NCBI RefSeq assembly: GCF_000375425.1
Contig: NZ_AQXG01000004.1
Span: 216,642 to 280,641 of the forward strand
Direction of reading: 5' to 3'
From: Gracilimonas tropica DSM 19535
Lineage (GTDB): Bacteria > Bacteroidota > Rhodothermia > Balneolales > Balneolaceae
DNA length: 64,000 nucleotides
How positions within the stretch are numbered: the stretch's first letter is position 1; every line of letters starts with the position of its first letter. Positions 1 through 8,222 of this stretch are shown in pieces. The translations under genes were made by a program, and so were the position numbers. Under the pieces are notes generated by a model, which was given only the letters and a program-made list of their open reading frames with translations, made no database searches and had not been told where the DNA came from.

Positions 1-611
1 GGTTCCTCAAAACCCAATGCACTTTTTATATCTTTTTGAACCTCAGGAGTTGCAGTGGCAGTCAGCGCAATCCACCTTACCTCATCTGCTATTCTCTCCA
101 GCGAGGGCCGGATATCCCTGTAGCTGGGGCGAAAATCATGTCCCCATTCGCTTATACAATGAGCTTCATCAATGGCTACCAGATCAATATTTAGGTTTGG
201 AAGTTCAGCCTCCCAAAGCGTGGTCTTAAGTCTTTCGGGAGCACAATAGAGCAATTTATACATGCCATTCCGGGCATTAACCAACCGTTGCTCTACCTCA
301 AAAGGCGGAATGGTAGAATTAATGAAAGTAGCTGAAATTCCTTTAGCTTTCAGAGCTTGAACCTGATCTTGCATCAGCGCAACAAGCGGGGAGATCACCA
401 GCGTCAATCCCTCAAAAACCGTAGCAGGCACCTGGTAGCAAAGCGATTTACCACCACCGGTTGGAAACAAAACAAGGGTATCATTGCCTTCAAACACAGA
501 ACGGACTACTTCATCCTGCCCCGGCCTGAACGACTCAAATCCCCAAAATTTCTGTAAATTAGATTCTGCTTTTTGAAATAAATCCTGCAATTTATACCTG
601 CTGATTTTCAA
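1..611 (-). CDS. recQ: ATP-dependent DNA helicase RecQ, N-terminal part (runs off the left edge)
   Basis: Translating the minus strand gives a superfamily 2 helicase start: an FRPGQ-type Q motif (WGFESFRPGQDEVV), the Walker A segment FPTGGGKSLCYQVPA, the motif ISPLVALMQDQV, and the RecQ box DEAHCISEWGHDFRP followed by ALTATAT. RecQ unwinds DNA 3' to 5' in recombination and fork repair. About 203 residues are present; the second RecA domain, zinc-binding and HRDC regions lie beyond position 1. No ATG precedes the helicase motifs in this frame. A stop lies just upstream of a TTG at 611, and a second TTG is at 590, so the start is a TTG. The gene is divergent from the lipoprotein gene at 638, with only 26 bp between. 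Confidence 0.93.
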   Translation of the reverse strand, partial: MKISRYKLQDLFQKAESNLQKFWGFESFRPGQDEVVRSVFEGNDTLVLFPTGGGKSLCYQVPATVFEGLTLVISPLVALMQDQVQALKAKGISATFINSTIPPFEVEQRLVNARNGMYKLLYCAPERLKTTLWEAELPNLNIDLVAIDEAHCISEWGHDFRPSYRDIRPSLERIADEVRWIALTATATPEVQKDIKSALGFEE

Positions 612-637
612 TCCGGTTCACCCCAAAATACAAACCT

Positions 638-1600
638 ATGCGAACAAAATTCTTATTGCTCTCATTATTATTCATCACCCTTTTCTCTTGTGGAAACATC
701 ATCACTACCGATGATATAGATTATCGCGAGGAAATGAGAATGTTTGTTCAGGAGATCTCGGAATATGCCAAATCCCAACGCCCGAATTTTTTTGTGATTC
801 CTCAAAACGGCCATTCCTTATTAGTACGAAATAGCCGTCCCGCCTCCGATTACCTGAATGCGATAAATGGACTTGCGCAGGAAAGCTTGTTTTATGGTTC
901 GCCGTATGATGATCAGCCTACATCTTCAAGCGAAACAAACCGATTGCTCGAATTACTGAACATCGGTAAAGAAGCCGGGAAAACGATCCTGGTTACAGAT
1001 TACGTGTCGACTTCCTTTAAAGTGAATAACTCGTATTCACAAAATCAGACCCTCGGTTATATCTCTTTTGCAGCACCCGATCGTGATTTGCGCGTGATTC
1101 CCGATTATCCCCGGCCGTTACCCGGATTGAATGATAAAAATATCACCCAACTTTCCGAGGCAAAAAATTTCCTGTATCTGTTGAATAAATCTGAATTTGA
1201 TTCTCGCAATGATTTTATCTCTGCCATCCAAAACACCAATTATGACCTTTTGATCACCGATGCTTTTTTCCGGGATGAAATGTTTACCCCTCAGGAAGTC
1301 CAACAATTGAAGCAAAAGGAAAATGGTGGCACAAGGTTAGTTATCAGCTACCTGAGTATCGGTGAAGCCGAAGATTATCGTTATTACTGGCAAGATAGCT
1401 GGAGGCCCGGAAATCCTGAGTGGATTGTGCGTGAAAACCCCAATTGGGAAGGAAATTATAAAGTGAAATATTGGTCGCCGGAATGGAAAGAAATCATTTA
1501 CGACTCAGAGGATTCGTACCTCCAGCAGATTTTAGATGCTGGTTTTGATGGTGTTTATCTGGATATTATTGACGGGTTTCGGTTTTTTGAGAATCTTTGA
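638..1600 (+). CDS. GH114/TM1410-family putative glycoside hydrolase, lipoprotein, circularly permuted
   Basis: 320 residues with a lipoprotein signal ending at Cys18 (LFSC), so it is probably anchored in the envelope. It belongs to the TM1410/MJ1477 family (GH114, endo-alpha-1,4-polygalactosaminidase-like TIM barrels). Family motifs are clear but in swapped order. The usual C-terminal half comes first: EISEYAKSQRPNFFVIPQNG at 39-58, LFYG at 84-87, ILVTDYV at 117-123 and ISFAAPDRDL at 142-151. The usual N-terminal half follows: NYDLLITD at 201-208, SYLSIGEAEDYRYYW at 237-251, ENPNWEGNYKVKYW at 266-279 and GFDGVYLDIID at 302-312. The protein ends eight residues after this last motif. Acidic residues in GEAED and YLDIID are the likely active-site groups. 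Substrate unknown; hydrolase activity is inferred from family only. Confidence 0.82.
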   Translation: MRTKFLLLSLLFITLFSCGNIITTDDIDYREEMRMFVQEISEYAKSQRPNFFVIPQNGHSLLVRNSRPASDYLNAINGLAQESLFYGSPYDDQPTSSSETNRLLELLNIGKEAGKTILVTDYVSTSFKVNNSYSQNQTLGYISFAAPDRDLRVIPDYPRPLPGLNDKNITQLSEAKNFLYLLNKSEFDSRNDFISAIQNTNYDLLITDAFFRDEMFTPQEVQQLKQKENGGTRLVISYLSIGEAEDYRYYWQDSWRPGNPEWIVRENPNWEGNYKVKYWSPEWKEIIYDSEDSYLQQILDAGFDGVYLDIIDGFRFFENL

Positions 1601-1765
1601 TATTCGTCCCGAGGTCTGGACAACTTTCTGTTGATCCAAACAGAGAGGCCTTGGCACTATCATCTATGTAGAAACCTGCGAGCGTCCGAAGGTCCTCGCA
1701 GCGTTCGGCCCAACGATCACATCCGCATTAAGCCTGTCGAATCCCACAAAAAGACCCGCTCTGGA
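1601..1765. other. Short gap between convergent genes, with a GC-rich inverted repeat
   Basis: There is no gene here. A 7-bp perfect inverted repeat, CTGCGAG (1676-1682) and CTCGCAG (1695-1701), sits in the middle. It resembles the degenerate CCTGCGAGG-type palindromes common between genes in Bacteroidota. No U-run follows on either strand, so I do not call it a terminator. Confidence 0.4.
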
Positions 1766-2878
1766 CTAAATTACCGGCAATTTCCCCTCAAACATATTTT
1801 CGAACCGAACTTCTGCGATGGTTTGGTCGAGCAGTAAACTAAGTGCGTCTCCCACTTTGGAGCAGGTTACGAAATTGTGGGAATCTAAATCCTGGGTAAC
1901 CAATCCTTTTTTCACCATAAAGTCTATATTGGAATTGATGAGATCGGCTTCTTCCTTTAGCCCGAAGTGATCCAACATCATAGCAGCCGATAAAATAGCC
2001 GCAATGGGATTAGCGATATCCTTGCCCGCTGCCTGCGGAAAGCTTCCATGGATCGGTTCAAACAGCGACGTTTTCTCTCCGATGGAAGCCGATGGCAACA
2101 ACCCGATGGAACCGGTGATCACACTGCTCTCATCGGAAATGATATCCCCAAACATGTTCTCAGTCAGGATCACATCAAACTGATTGGGGCGCAAAATGAT
2201 CTGCATAGCCGCATTATCCACGAATAAATATTCCACTTCTACATCCGGATAATTTGCTGCTTTGGCTTGAACCGTTTGTCGCCACAGACGTGAGGTTTCA
2301 AGCACATTAGCTTTATCTACCAGCGTCAATTTTTTGCGCCGGTTTTGTGCAGCCTCAAAAGCCAGCTCTGCCACACGTTCAATTTCTTCCACAGAATAGG
2401 TGCAATGATCATAAGCCGTTTCGCCATCTTCACTCCGGCCTTTTTCACCAAAATAAATTCCGCCCGTAAGTTCTCGATAAACCACCAGATCCGTTCCTTC
2501 GATTCGTTCTTTTTTTAGCGGAGAACGATCGATCAGTGACTGATAGGTTTTAACCGGGCGAATGTTTGCAAACAATCCCAGTGACTTCCGAAGCCGAAGC
2601 AATCCTTCCTCAGGACGAACCTTTGCGCTCGGGTCGTTATCATATTTAGGATCACCTATTGCGCCGAACAAAATGGCATCTGATTTTTCACAAAGATCAA
2701 GCGTTTCTTCAGGAAGTGGATCACCGGTTTCTTCGATAGCTACGGCCCCCACTAATCCTTTTTTGTATTCAAATTCGTGCCCAAAACGATGAGCAATGGC
2801 ATCCAAAACCTTAACGGCTTGTTTGGTTACTTCCGGACCAATACCGTCTCCCGGTAATACTGCGATCTTCTTTTTCAT
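1766..2878 (-). CDS. leuB: 3-isopropylmalate dehydrogenase
   Basis: 370 residues, the normal length. It oxidises and decarboxylates 3-isopropylmalate to 2-oxoisocaproate with NAD in leucine synthesis. The start IAVLPGDGIGPEV is the family N-terminus, followed by ELTGGIYFGEKGR (about residue 136), the metal and substrate segment ENMFGDIISDESS (about 240) and the NAD-binding EPIHGSFPQAAGKDIANP stretch. It is the last gene of leuA-leuC-leuD-leuB; its start is 2 bp after the leuD stop, so it is surely co-transcribed. The 3' end converges with the GH114 gene. Confidence 0.97.
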   Translation of the reverse strand: MKKKIAVLPGDGIGPEVTKQAVKVLDAIAHRFGHEFEYKKGLVGAVAIEETGDPLPEETLDLCEKSDAILFGAIGDPKYDNDPSAKVRPEEGLLRLRKSLGLFANIRPVKTYQSLIDRSPLKKERIEGTDLVVYRELTGGIYFGEKGRSEDGETAYDHCTYSVEEIERVAELAFEAAQNRRKKLTLVDKANVLETSRLWRQTVQAKAANYPDVEVEYLFVDNAAMQIILRPNQFDVILTENMFGDIISDESSVITGSIGLLPSASIGEKTSLFEPIHGSFPQAAGKDIANPIAAILSAAMMLDHFGLKEEADLINSNIDFMVKKGLVTQDLDSHNFVTCSKVGDALSLLLDQTIAEVRFENMFEGKLPVI

Positions 2879-2880
2879 TC

Positions 2881-3471
2881 CTAAAACTCCACGTGTTGTT
2901 GTTCAAATGCTTTAATCTTGTCTTTTTGGCTGAGCAGAAAGTCGATGTCATCATACCCGTTCAGCATGCACATTTTTTTGTAATCGTTGATCTCAAAACT
3001 TTCGCTGCTTCCATCTTCGAGCGAAACTGTTTGCTCAGGCAGATCTATGATGATCGGGGTTGAAGGTTTCTTCTGTACTTCAGCCAGAATTTTCTTCAAA
3101 AACTCGTCACTTACCTGAACCGGAAGCAGTCCGTTGTTCAGGGCATTTCCTTTAAAGATATCGGCAAAATAGCTTGAAATAACGGCACGGAAACCATAGT
3201 CGGCCAGCGCCCAGGCCGCATGTTCACGGCTTGAGCCGCAACCAAAATTCCGTCCGGCTACCAATATTTGTCCCGAGTATTTCTCATTATTCAGTACAAA
3301 ATTCGCATTGGGATTTCCTTCTGAATCATACCGCCAGTCGCGAAATAGATTTTCTCCAAAACCTTCTTTGGTCGTAGCCTTTAGGAAACGCGCTGGGATG
3401 ATCTGATCGGTATCCACATCTTCTTCAGGAAGTGGTATGGCAGTTGATTTCAATACTTTGAACTTCTCCAT
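2881..3471 (-). CDS. leuD: 3-isopropylmalate dehydratase small subunit
   Basis: 196 residues. Partner of LeuC in the isomerisation of 2-isopropylmalate to 3-isopropylmalate; it forms the swivelling domain next to the Fe-S cluster. Typical motifs are [14 protein letters not shown] near residue 20, [17 protein letters not shown] near 75 and the [13 protein letters not shown] segment. I start it at the ATG at 3471, which gives the usual MEKF start 2 bp after the leuC stop. A GTG at 3477 would add two residues and overlap the leuC stop as GTGA; both are compatible with translational coupling. Confidence 0.96.
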   Translation of the reverse strand: MEKFKVLKSTAIPLPEEDVDTDQIIPARFLKATTKEGFGENLFRDWRYDSEGNPNANFVLNNEKYSGQILVAGRNFGCGSSREHAAWALADYGFRAVISSYFADIFKGNALNNGLLPVQVSDEFLKKILAEVQKKPSTPIIIDLPEQTVSLEDGSSESFEINDYKKMCMLNGYDDIDFLLSQKDKIKAFEQQHVEF

Positions 3472-3473
3472 GA

Positions 3474-4883
3474 TCACACCGCTACTTTTTTGAGTTCAAA
3501 TTTCCGGGGATCTACGATTTTGCCTTCAATGGCAATAGCAGCAGCCGTAAGCGGACTCACCAGCATAGTTCGCGCACCGGGACCTTGTCGCCCTTCAAAA
3601 TTTCGATTAGAGGTCGAAACGCAATATTCACCCTTTGGAATTTTATCTTCATTCATCCCTAAACAAGCCGAACAACCAGATTGTCGTAATTCGAATCCTG
3701 CATCAGCCAAGATCTTATCGATGCCTTCTTTTTGAGCTTGCTGTTGAACCTGTTTTGAACCTGGTACGATCATCGCGTTTACATGACCGGCTTTCTTCTT
3801 TCCTTTCACATAATTCGCTACGATTCGGAGATCTTCGATCCGGCTGTTGGTACAGCTCCCGATAAAAACATGATCGATCTTTTTGCCTTCCAGTTTTTCG
3901 CCTTCCTGAAGTCCCATGTATTCCAGGGATTTTTTGAGCCCTTCGGGGTTTTCGACTTCCTCTGAGGTTGGAACATTCCCGGTAACTTTGATTCCGGCTC
4001 CCGGATTAGTTCCGTAGGTGATCATCGGCTCGATATCTTCTGCCCGAAAATTATATTCCGTATCAAAAATGGCTTCGTCATCTGTATAGAGGGTTTTCCA
4101 ATATCCTACGGCTTCTTCAAATTCCTTGCCTTGCGGAGCAAACTCTCTGCCTTTCACGTATTCAAAAGTCGTTTCATCCGGAGCGATCATTCCCCCACGC
4201 GCTCCCATCTCGATGCTCATGTTGCAGATGGTCATCCGGGCTTCCATCGATAATCCCCAGATCGCAGTTCCGGCATATTCTACGAAATGCCCTGTTCCTC
4301 CTCCGGTTCCTAATTTGGAGATGATGTAGAGAATGATGTCTTTGGCGTAAATACCTTCGCCCAGCTCTCCGTCAATGGTAATTCGCATGGTTTTAGGTCG
4401 CTCCAACAGCAGACATTGCGTGGCCATCACTTGCTCCACCTGCGAAGTCCCGATCCCAAATGCAATCGCTCCAAATGCTCCATGGGTTGAAGTGTGACTG
4501 TCTCCACAAACAATGGTCATTCCGGGTTTGGTAACGCCCAATTCGGGGCCGATTACGTGCACAATTCCCTGATATGGATGTCCCAATCCGTACAACTCAA
4601 TCCCAAAATCTTCGCAATTTTGTTTGAGCGCATCTACCTGCAATTTCGACAGTGCATCTTTAATAGGAAGGTGCTGGTTCTTGGTGGGTACATTATGATC
4701 GGCTGTGGCTACGATCTTCTCTTTCCGGAAAATATCAATTCCACGATCTCGGATTCCGCTAAAAGCCTGTGGGCTGGTTACTTCATGAATAAAATGCCGA
4801 TCGATGTACAGGATCTCTTGTCCTCCCTCGACCTCATCTACCACATGTTGATCCCAAATTTTCTCAAATAACGTTTTTGGCAT
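3474..4883 (-). CDS. leuC: 3-isopropylmalate dehydratase large subunit
   Basis: 469 residues, full length for the two-subunit bacterial enzyme of the aconitase family. The three [4Fe-4S] ligands are in IGSCTNSR (about residue 350) and [10 protein letters not shown] (about 410). The substrate region [21 protein letters not shown] lies near 130 and the C-terminal [20 protein letters not shown] is intact. It follows leuA on the same strand, separated by 116 bp that contain a 42-bp perfect palindrome. Confidence 0.97.
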   Translation of the reverse strand: MPKTLFEKIWDQHVVDEVEGGQEILYIDRHFIHEVTSPQAFSGIRDRGIDIFRKEKIVATADHNVPTKNQHLPIKDALSKLQVDALKQNCEDFGIELYGLGHPYQGIVHVIGPELGVTKPGMTIVCGDSHTSTHGAFGAIAFGIGTSQVEQVMATQCLLLERPKTMRITIDGELGEGIYAKDIILYIISKLGTGGGTGHFVEYAGTAIWGLSMEARMTICNMSIEMGARGGMIAPDETTFEYVKGREFAPQGKEFEEAVGYWKTLYTDDEAIFDTEYNFRAEDIEPMITYGTNPGAGIKVTGNVPTSEEVENPEGLKKSLEYMGLQEGEKLEGKKIDHVFIGSCTNSRIEDLRIVANYVKGKKKAGHVNAMIVPGSKQVQQQAQKEGIDKILADAGFELRQSGCSACLGMNEDKIPKGEYCVSTSNRNFEGRQGPGARTMLVSPLTAAAIAIEGKIVDPRKFELKKVAV

Positions 4884-4938
4884 GAATAAACTTCAATTCA
4901 ATAATATTAGTAACTCCAATTTGTAATTGTATCAAATG

Positions 4939-4980
4939 AAACACCGTAGGGGCAATTCATGAATTGCCCCTACGGTGTTT
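4939..4980. repeat. 42-bp perfect palindrome between leuA and leuC
   Basis: Positions 4939-4959 and 4960-4980 are exact reverse complements (21 bp each, no loop). The centre reads GGGGCAATTCATGAATTGCC and the ends AAACACCG and CGGTGTTT. In the leu mRNA it would form a very stable hairpin within the operon. There is no U-run in transcript orientation, so it is not a standard terminator. It could be a REP/MITE-like repeat or an RNA-processing or attenuation site that sets the LeuA to LeuCDB ratio. Confidence 0.85.
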
Positions 4981-4999
4981 GAAAAATGGGCAAGACGCA

Positions 5000-6157
5000 T
5001 CACCCAGTGGCAGCTACAGCAAATAATTGCTTCAAGTCCTGATCCTGAATGATCTTTTTCTCATCGGCCAGGTTTAGGAACTGCTGGTAATAGTGATCCA
5101 GTTCTTCTTTGCAGAAATCATATCCCAGTTTCTGTGCACGGTAATTCAAGGCAGCACGTCCACTTCTGGCTGTAAGTACGATGGAAGATTCCAGCGCTCC
5201 CACTTCTTCCGGATCTATGATCTCATAGGTTTCTCGGGATTTGATCACTCCATCCTGATGAATACCGGAGGAATGCGCAAATGCATTCGACCCAACAATC
5301 GCTTTGTTGGCTTGAACCGGCATATTCATTTTCGCCGAAACCAATGCACTGATCTCGCACAGAAACTTTGTGTTGATGTTCGTATCAAAATTCAGATCAT
5401 GGTGTTTACGCATGATCATCACTACTTCTTCCAGCGATGCATTTCCGGCCCGCTCACCAATTCCATTGATGGTACATTCAATTTGTCGGGCTCCGTTCTG
5501 CACACCTGAAATGGAATTCGCTGTTGCCAGTCCCAAATCATTATGGCAATGCGTAGATATGATTGCCTTGTGAATTCCTTTCACATTTTCCTGCAGGAAT
5601 TTGATCTTCTCGCCGTATTCAGATGGAAGGCAGTAACCGGTGGTGTCCGGAATATTGACGACCGTTGCTCCTGCTTTGATCACTTCTTCAATGACCTGAG
5701 CAAGATACTCGTTGTCAGTTCGGCCGGCGTCTTCAGCATAAAATTCTACATCTTCTACATACTTTTTCGCCATTTTTACAGCGGCTACTCCACGCTCTAT
5801 CACTTTTTCACGTGTCGTTTGCAACTTGTTGAAAACATGGCTGTCAGACGTTCCGATTCCGGTATGGATTCGGGGCCTTTTTGCTTTGGCAACTGCGTCA
5901 GCTGCTACTTCGATGTCGTTAGGCACGGCGCGAGTGAGGGCGCAAACCGTGGATTCGGTAATAATTTCTGAAATTTGTTTTACAGACTTGAAGTCTCCCG
6001 GACTGGAAACGGGAAATCCCACTTCCATTACGTCCACACCGAGTCGTTCTAATTCCTTCGCGATCTCAATTTTTTCTTCTGTATTCAGCCGGCAACCCGG
6101 CACTTGTTCGCCATCACGAAGCGTTGTATCGAAAATCTGGATTTGTGTATTTGGCAT
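5000..6157 (-). CDS. leuA: 2-isopropylmalate synthase, short form
   Basis: 385 residues. It condenses acetyl-CoA with 2-oxoisovalerate, the first committed step to leucine. The HMGL-like TIM barrel is clear: [13 protein letters not shown] at 9-21, TGIGTSDSH, the metal motif [15 protein letters not shown], and [17 protein letters not shown]. The LSAKMNMP and SGIHQDGV segments of the linker domain are present. The protein then ends near the linker; the roughly 120-residue C-terminal domain that senses leucine in full-length LeuA is missing. Feedback by leucine may therefore be weak or absent. First gene of the leu operon, divergent from the gene at 6357. Confidence 0.94.
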   Translation of the reverse strand: MPNTQIQIFDTTLRDGEQVPGCRLNTEEKIEIAKELERLGVDVMEVGFPVSSPGDFKSVKQISEIITESTVCALTRAVPNDIEVAADAVAKAKRPRIHTGIGTSDSHVFNKLQTTREKVIERGVAAVKMAKKYVEDVEFYAEDAGRTDNEYLAQVIEEVIKAGATVVNIPDTTGYCLPSEYGEKIKFLQENVKGIHKAIISTHCHNDLGLATANSISGVQNGARQIECTINGIGERAGNASLEEVVMIMRKHHDLNFDTNINTKFLCEISALVSAKMNMPVQANKAIVGSNAFAHSSGIHQDGVIKSRETYEIIDPEEVGALESSIVLTARSGRAALNYRAQKLGYDFCKEELDHYYQQFLNLADEKKIIQDQDLKQLFAVAATG

Positions 6158-6261
6158 TAGTCTGAGGTTTTCTAACTTAACTGCCGTGTCAATTACTTTG
6201 TCTGGTCAAAATTCAGTAATTGCTCCGAATGTAGGCTCGTGACCTCAGACCATAAAACCAT
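6158..6261 (-). promoter_or_regulatory. leuA leader with possible start-site-masking structure and a small Leu-containing reading frame
   Basis: In mRNA sense, GTCTGAGGT (from 6250-6242) is an exact complement of ACCTCAGAC (from 6168-6160). The second arm ends 2 nt before the leuA ATG, so pairing would hide the translation start. The first arm lies inside a 22-codon reading frame (ATG at 6261, stop at 6193-6195) with Leu codons at positions 3, 10, 15 and 16. A second hairpin, CAATTACT/AGTAATTG, lies in 6190-6222. Leader-peptide control by leucine supply is an inference; the peptide is only mildly leucine-rich. Confidence 0.35.
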
Positions 6262-6356
6262 ATTATGAGGGTTTTACGATATCCAAACTTTCGGTCAATT
6301 TGATTATCTGATTAAAATCAGTCATTTAGCACACTCATACTCACTCATACTTTACA

Positions 6357-7898
6357 ATGGCCAACCAACCAAACGATCACGTTTATCAGTTGATAAAATC
6401 GTTGACGAAGGCTGAAAAACGTGCTTTTAAAATTTACGCGACCCGAAACAGCAGTCCCGATGCCAAGTTCATCAAGCTTTTCGATGCAATGGATAAAGTT
6501 TCTGATTACGATGAAGAGCAGATCATCAGCAGCATCAAAGGGGTGAAAAAGCGGCAATTTTCGAACCTGAAAGCTCACCTGTATAAGCAGGTTCTCACCA
6601 GCCTCCGGCTCACCAATATCAATCACAATGTGGATATTTATTTGCGGGAGCAGATCGACCATGCCCGAATTTTGTACAACAAGGGATTGTACAAACAAAG
6701 CCTGCGGCTACTCGATAAGGCAAAGACGCTGGCTCACCAAAATCACCGGCATTCGCTGGAATATGAGATCCTGACTTTTGAACGGATCATTGAGTCACAA
6801 TACATCACCCGAAGTCTTAAAAATCGTGCAGATGAACTGATAGCCCAAGCTGAAGAAAAGGTCCAAACACTTAGTAATTACAATAAGCTGTCCAATCTCT
6901 CACTGCGATTGTATGGAATTTATATTAAAGCAGGTCACGTGCGGGATGAGCAAGATTACGAGAACATCAGCCGGTATTTTAAGAAGGAATTAAAAGACAT
7001 CGATCAGGAAGGACTCGGATTTTTTGAGCAGCTCTATCTCTATGTTTCTTATGCGTGGTACAGCCTCATCGTTCAGGACTTCTTGCTGCAGTATCGTTAC
7101 GCGCAAAAATGGGTGGACCTGTTTCATGAGAATCCCGATATGCTGGAACTCGAACCAATTTGGTATCTGAAGGGACAGCATGTGCTACTGGAGGCTTTGT
7201 TTATTCTCGGGCATCACTCAAAGCATGAAGAGGTGAAGAAAAACCTGGCTAAATTCCTTCAAAGTCCACCTACCCGAAGTAATGAGAACATGGAAACGCT
7301 GGGCTTTATGTATTTGTACACCTCTAAGATAAACAGTCATTTCATTGCCGGGACTTTTTCGGAAGGAATCAAGATGGTTCCTGAGCTGAATGACAAGTTG
7401 GACAAGTACTCCCAGCAGGTTGATCCACATCGCATTCTGGTCTTCTATTATAAGATCGCCTGTCTCTATTTTGGCGCCGGGGATAACGAGAAAGCCATCG
7501 AATACCTGAATAAGATCATCAACTATCATGATCAAAAATTACGGGAAGACCTGCACTGTTTTGCGCGTATTTTGAATTTGATTGCCCATTATGAACTGGG
7601 AAATCAGGTGTTGGTGGAGTATCAGATTCGATCGGTCTATCGGTTTTTGAGTAAGATGAATGATCTGAATTTGGTTCAGCAGGAAATCCTCAAATTCCTG
7701 CAAGATCTTGGGAAAGCTAACGGCTCAACCCTGAAAGAAAAGTTCAAAAAACTGAGGGAACGTCTGCTGAAGATCAATGAAATGCCCTACCAAAAACGGC
7801 CGTTTTTATATTTGGACATCGTATCATGGCTGGAAGCAAAAATCCACGATAAACCCGTTCAGCAGGTGATTCAGGAAAAATTTACCCCAAGAAACTGA
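6357..7898 (+). CDS. Uncharacterised helical-repeat (TPR-like) protein
   Basis: 513 residues, no signal peptide or membrane segment. It is almost entirely predicted helix with paired-helix spacing that suggests TPR-like repeats, for example DHARILYNKGLYKQSLRLLD near 100 and KIACLYFGAGDNEKAIEYLN near 370. The N-terminus (VYQLIKSLTKAEKRAFKIYA) is typical of a Bacteroidota protein group without an assigned role. I do not recognise a catalytic motif. It sits alone between the divergent leu and ilv loci. The ATG at 6357 is preceded by a CACTCA-rich stretch and lacks a Shine-Dalgarno site. Confidence 0.85.
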   Translation: MANQPNDHVYQLIKSLTKAEKRAFKIYATRNSSPDAKFIKLFDAMDKVSDYDEEQIISSIKGVKKRQFSNLKAHLYKQVLTSLRLTNINHNVDIYLREQIDHARILYNKGLYKQSLRLLDKAKTLAHQNHRHSLEYEILTFERIIESQYITRSLKNRADELIAQAEEKVQTLSNYNKLSNLSLRLYGIYIKAGHVRDEQDYENISRYFKKELKDIDQEGLGFFEQLYLYVSYAWYSLIVQDFLLQYRYAQKWVDLFHENPDMLELEPIWYLKGQHVLLEALFILGHHSKHEEVKKNLAKFLQSPPTRSNENMETLGFMYLYTSKINSHFIAGTFSEGIKMVPELNDKLDKYSQQVDPHRILVFYYKIACLYFGAGDNEKAIEYLNKIINYHDQKLREDLHCFARILNLIAHYELGNQVLVEYQIRSVYRFLSKMNDLNLVQQEILKFLQDLGKANGSTLKEKFKKLRERLLKINEMPYQKRPFLYLDIVSWLEAKIHDKPVQQVIQEKFTPRN

Positions 7899-8004
7899 GC
7901 TTAAGATCTTTTTGGATATCCCATCAATGCAAAAGAACGAACGGCTGAGAAGTTGCTATTAAAAGCTGTGCCGCTTTTCTTTGAAGCGAATTAAACGTTC
8001 AATT

Positions 8005-8082
8005 ATGCTGTCTGTCATTATTATTTCTCTGGTCATTATTCCCATTATCGGTACTCCATACCGGCCGGGGAAAGCTTTGTGA
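8005..8082 (+). CDS. ilv operon leader peptide (branched-chain-rich, 25 residues)
   Basis: The 25-codon frame begins MLSVIIISLVIIPIIG and ends in KAL before the TGA at 8080. It holds 7 Ile, 2 Val and 3 Leu, with Ile codons grouped as three, two and two between 8017 and 8049. This is the composition of ilv leader peptides, where stalled ribosomes report low charged tRNA. It lies about 25 nt before a terminator and 140 nt before ilvD. There is no clear Shine-Dalgarno site, as is common in this group. The match of composition, position and downstream structure makes a chance frame unlikely. Confidence 0.82.
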   Translation: MLSVIIISLVIIPIIGTPYRPGKAL

Positions 8083-8140
8083 CGACATCACAATTATGAT
8101 TACCGAAAAAGCCTTCCCCATCCCGGAAGGCTTTTTTTTT
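8048..8140 (+). promoter_or_regulatory. ilv transcription attenuator: pause hairpin, antiterminator and terminator
   Basis: Terminator: AAAAAGCCTTCC (8106-8117) pairs with GGAAGGCTTTTT (8125-8136), followed by T's to 8140. Antiterminator: GGGGAAAGCTTT (8067-8078) can pair with AAAGCCTTCCCC (8108-8119) with one A-C mismatch, which takes away the terminator's left arm. An upstream hairpin CGGTA/TACCG (8049-8063) could mask the antiterminator arm. A ribosome stalled on the Ile codons would leave 8067-8078 free and favour read-through; one reaching the stop at 8080 would cover it and allow termination. The mechanism is inferred from the classic ilv model. Confidence 0.8.
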
Positions 8141-8222
8141 GAATAAGACTTTGCGAAATCGGGCTTTTTCAAAGCTTCTTGAGGTAAGGTTTTTTGAACA
8201 AAATATCACACTCACTCACTAC

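Noticed and set aside
1300-1600. Truncation of the GH114 gene at its 3' end
   Set aside because: The segments that seem missing at the C-terminus are present at the N-terminus, so permutation explains it better.
1631-1837. 68-residue plus-strand frame between the GH114 gene and leuB
   Set aside because: It runs into the 3' end of leuB on the opposite strand and has no features of its own.
3490-4871. Several open frames on the plus strand inside leuC
   Set aside because: They are antisense to a highly conserved gene and show no family motifs; typical shadows of codon bias.
4494-6242. Antisense frames of 125-142 residues opposite leuA and leuC
   Set aside because: The true genes on the minus strand explain the region fully.
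7899-8004. T-box or other riboswitch before the ilv leader
   Set aside because: No specifier loop or conserved T-box sequence is visible; the leader peptide explains the control better.
8139-8222. N-terminal extension of ilvD by 28 codons from a TTG
   Set aside because: The TTG lies in the T-run of the attenuator terminator, and the family start is the ATG at 8223.
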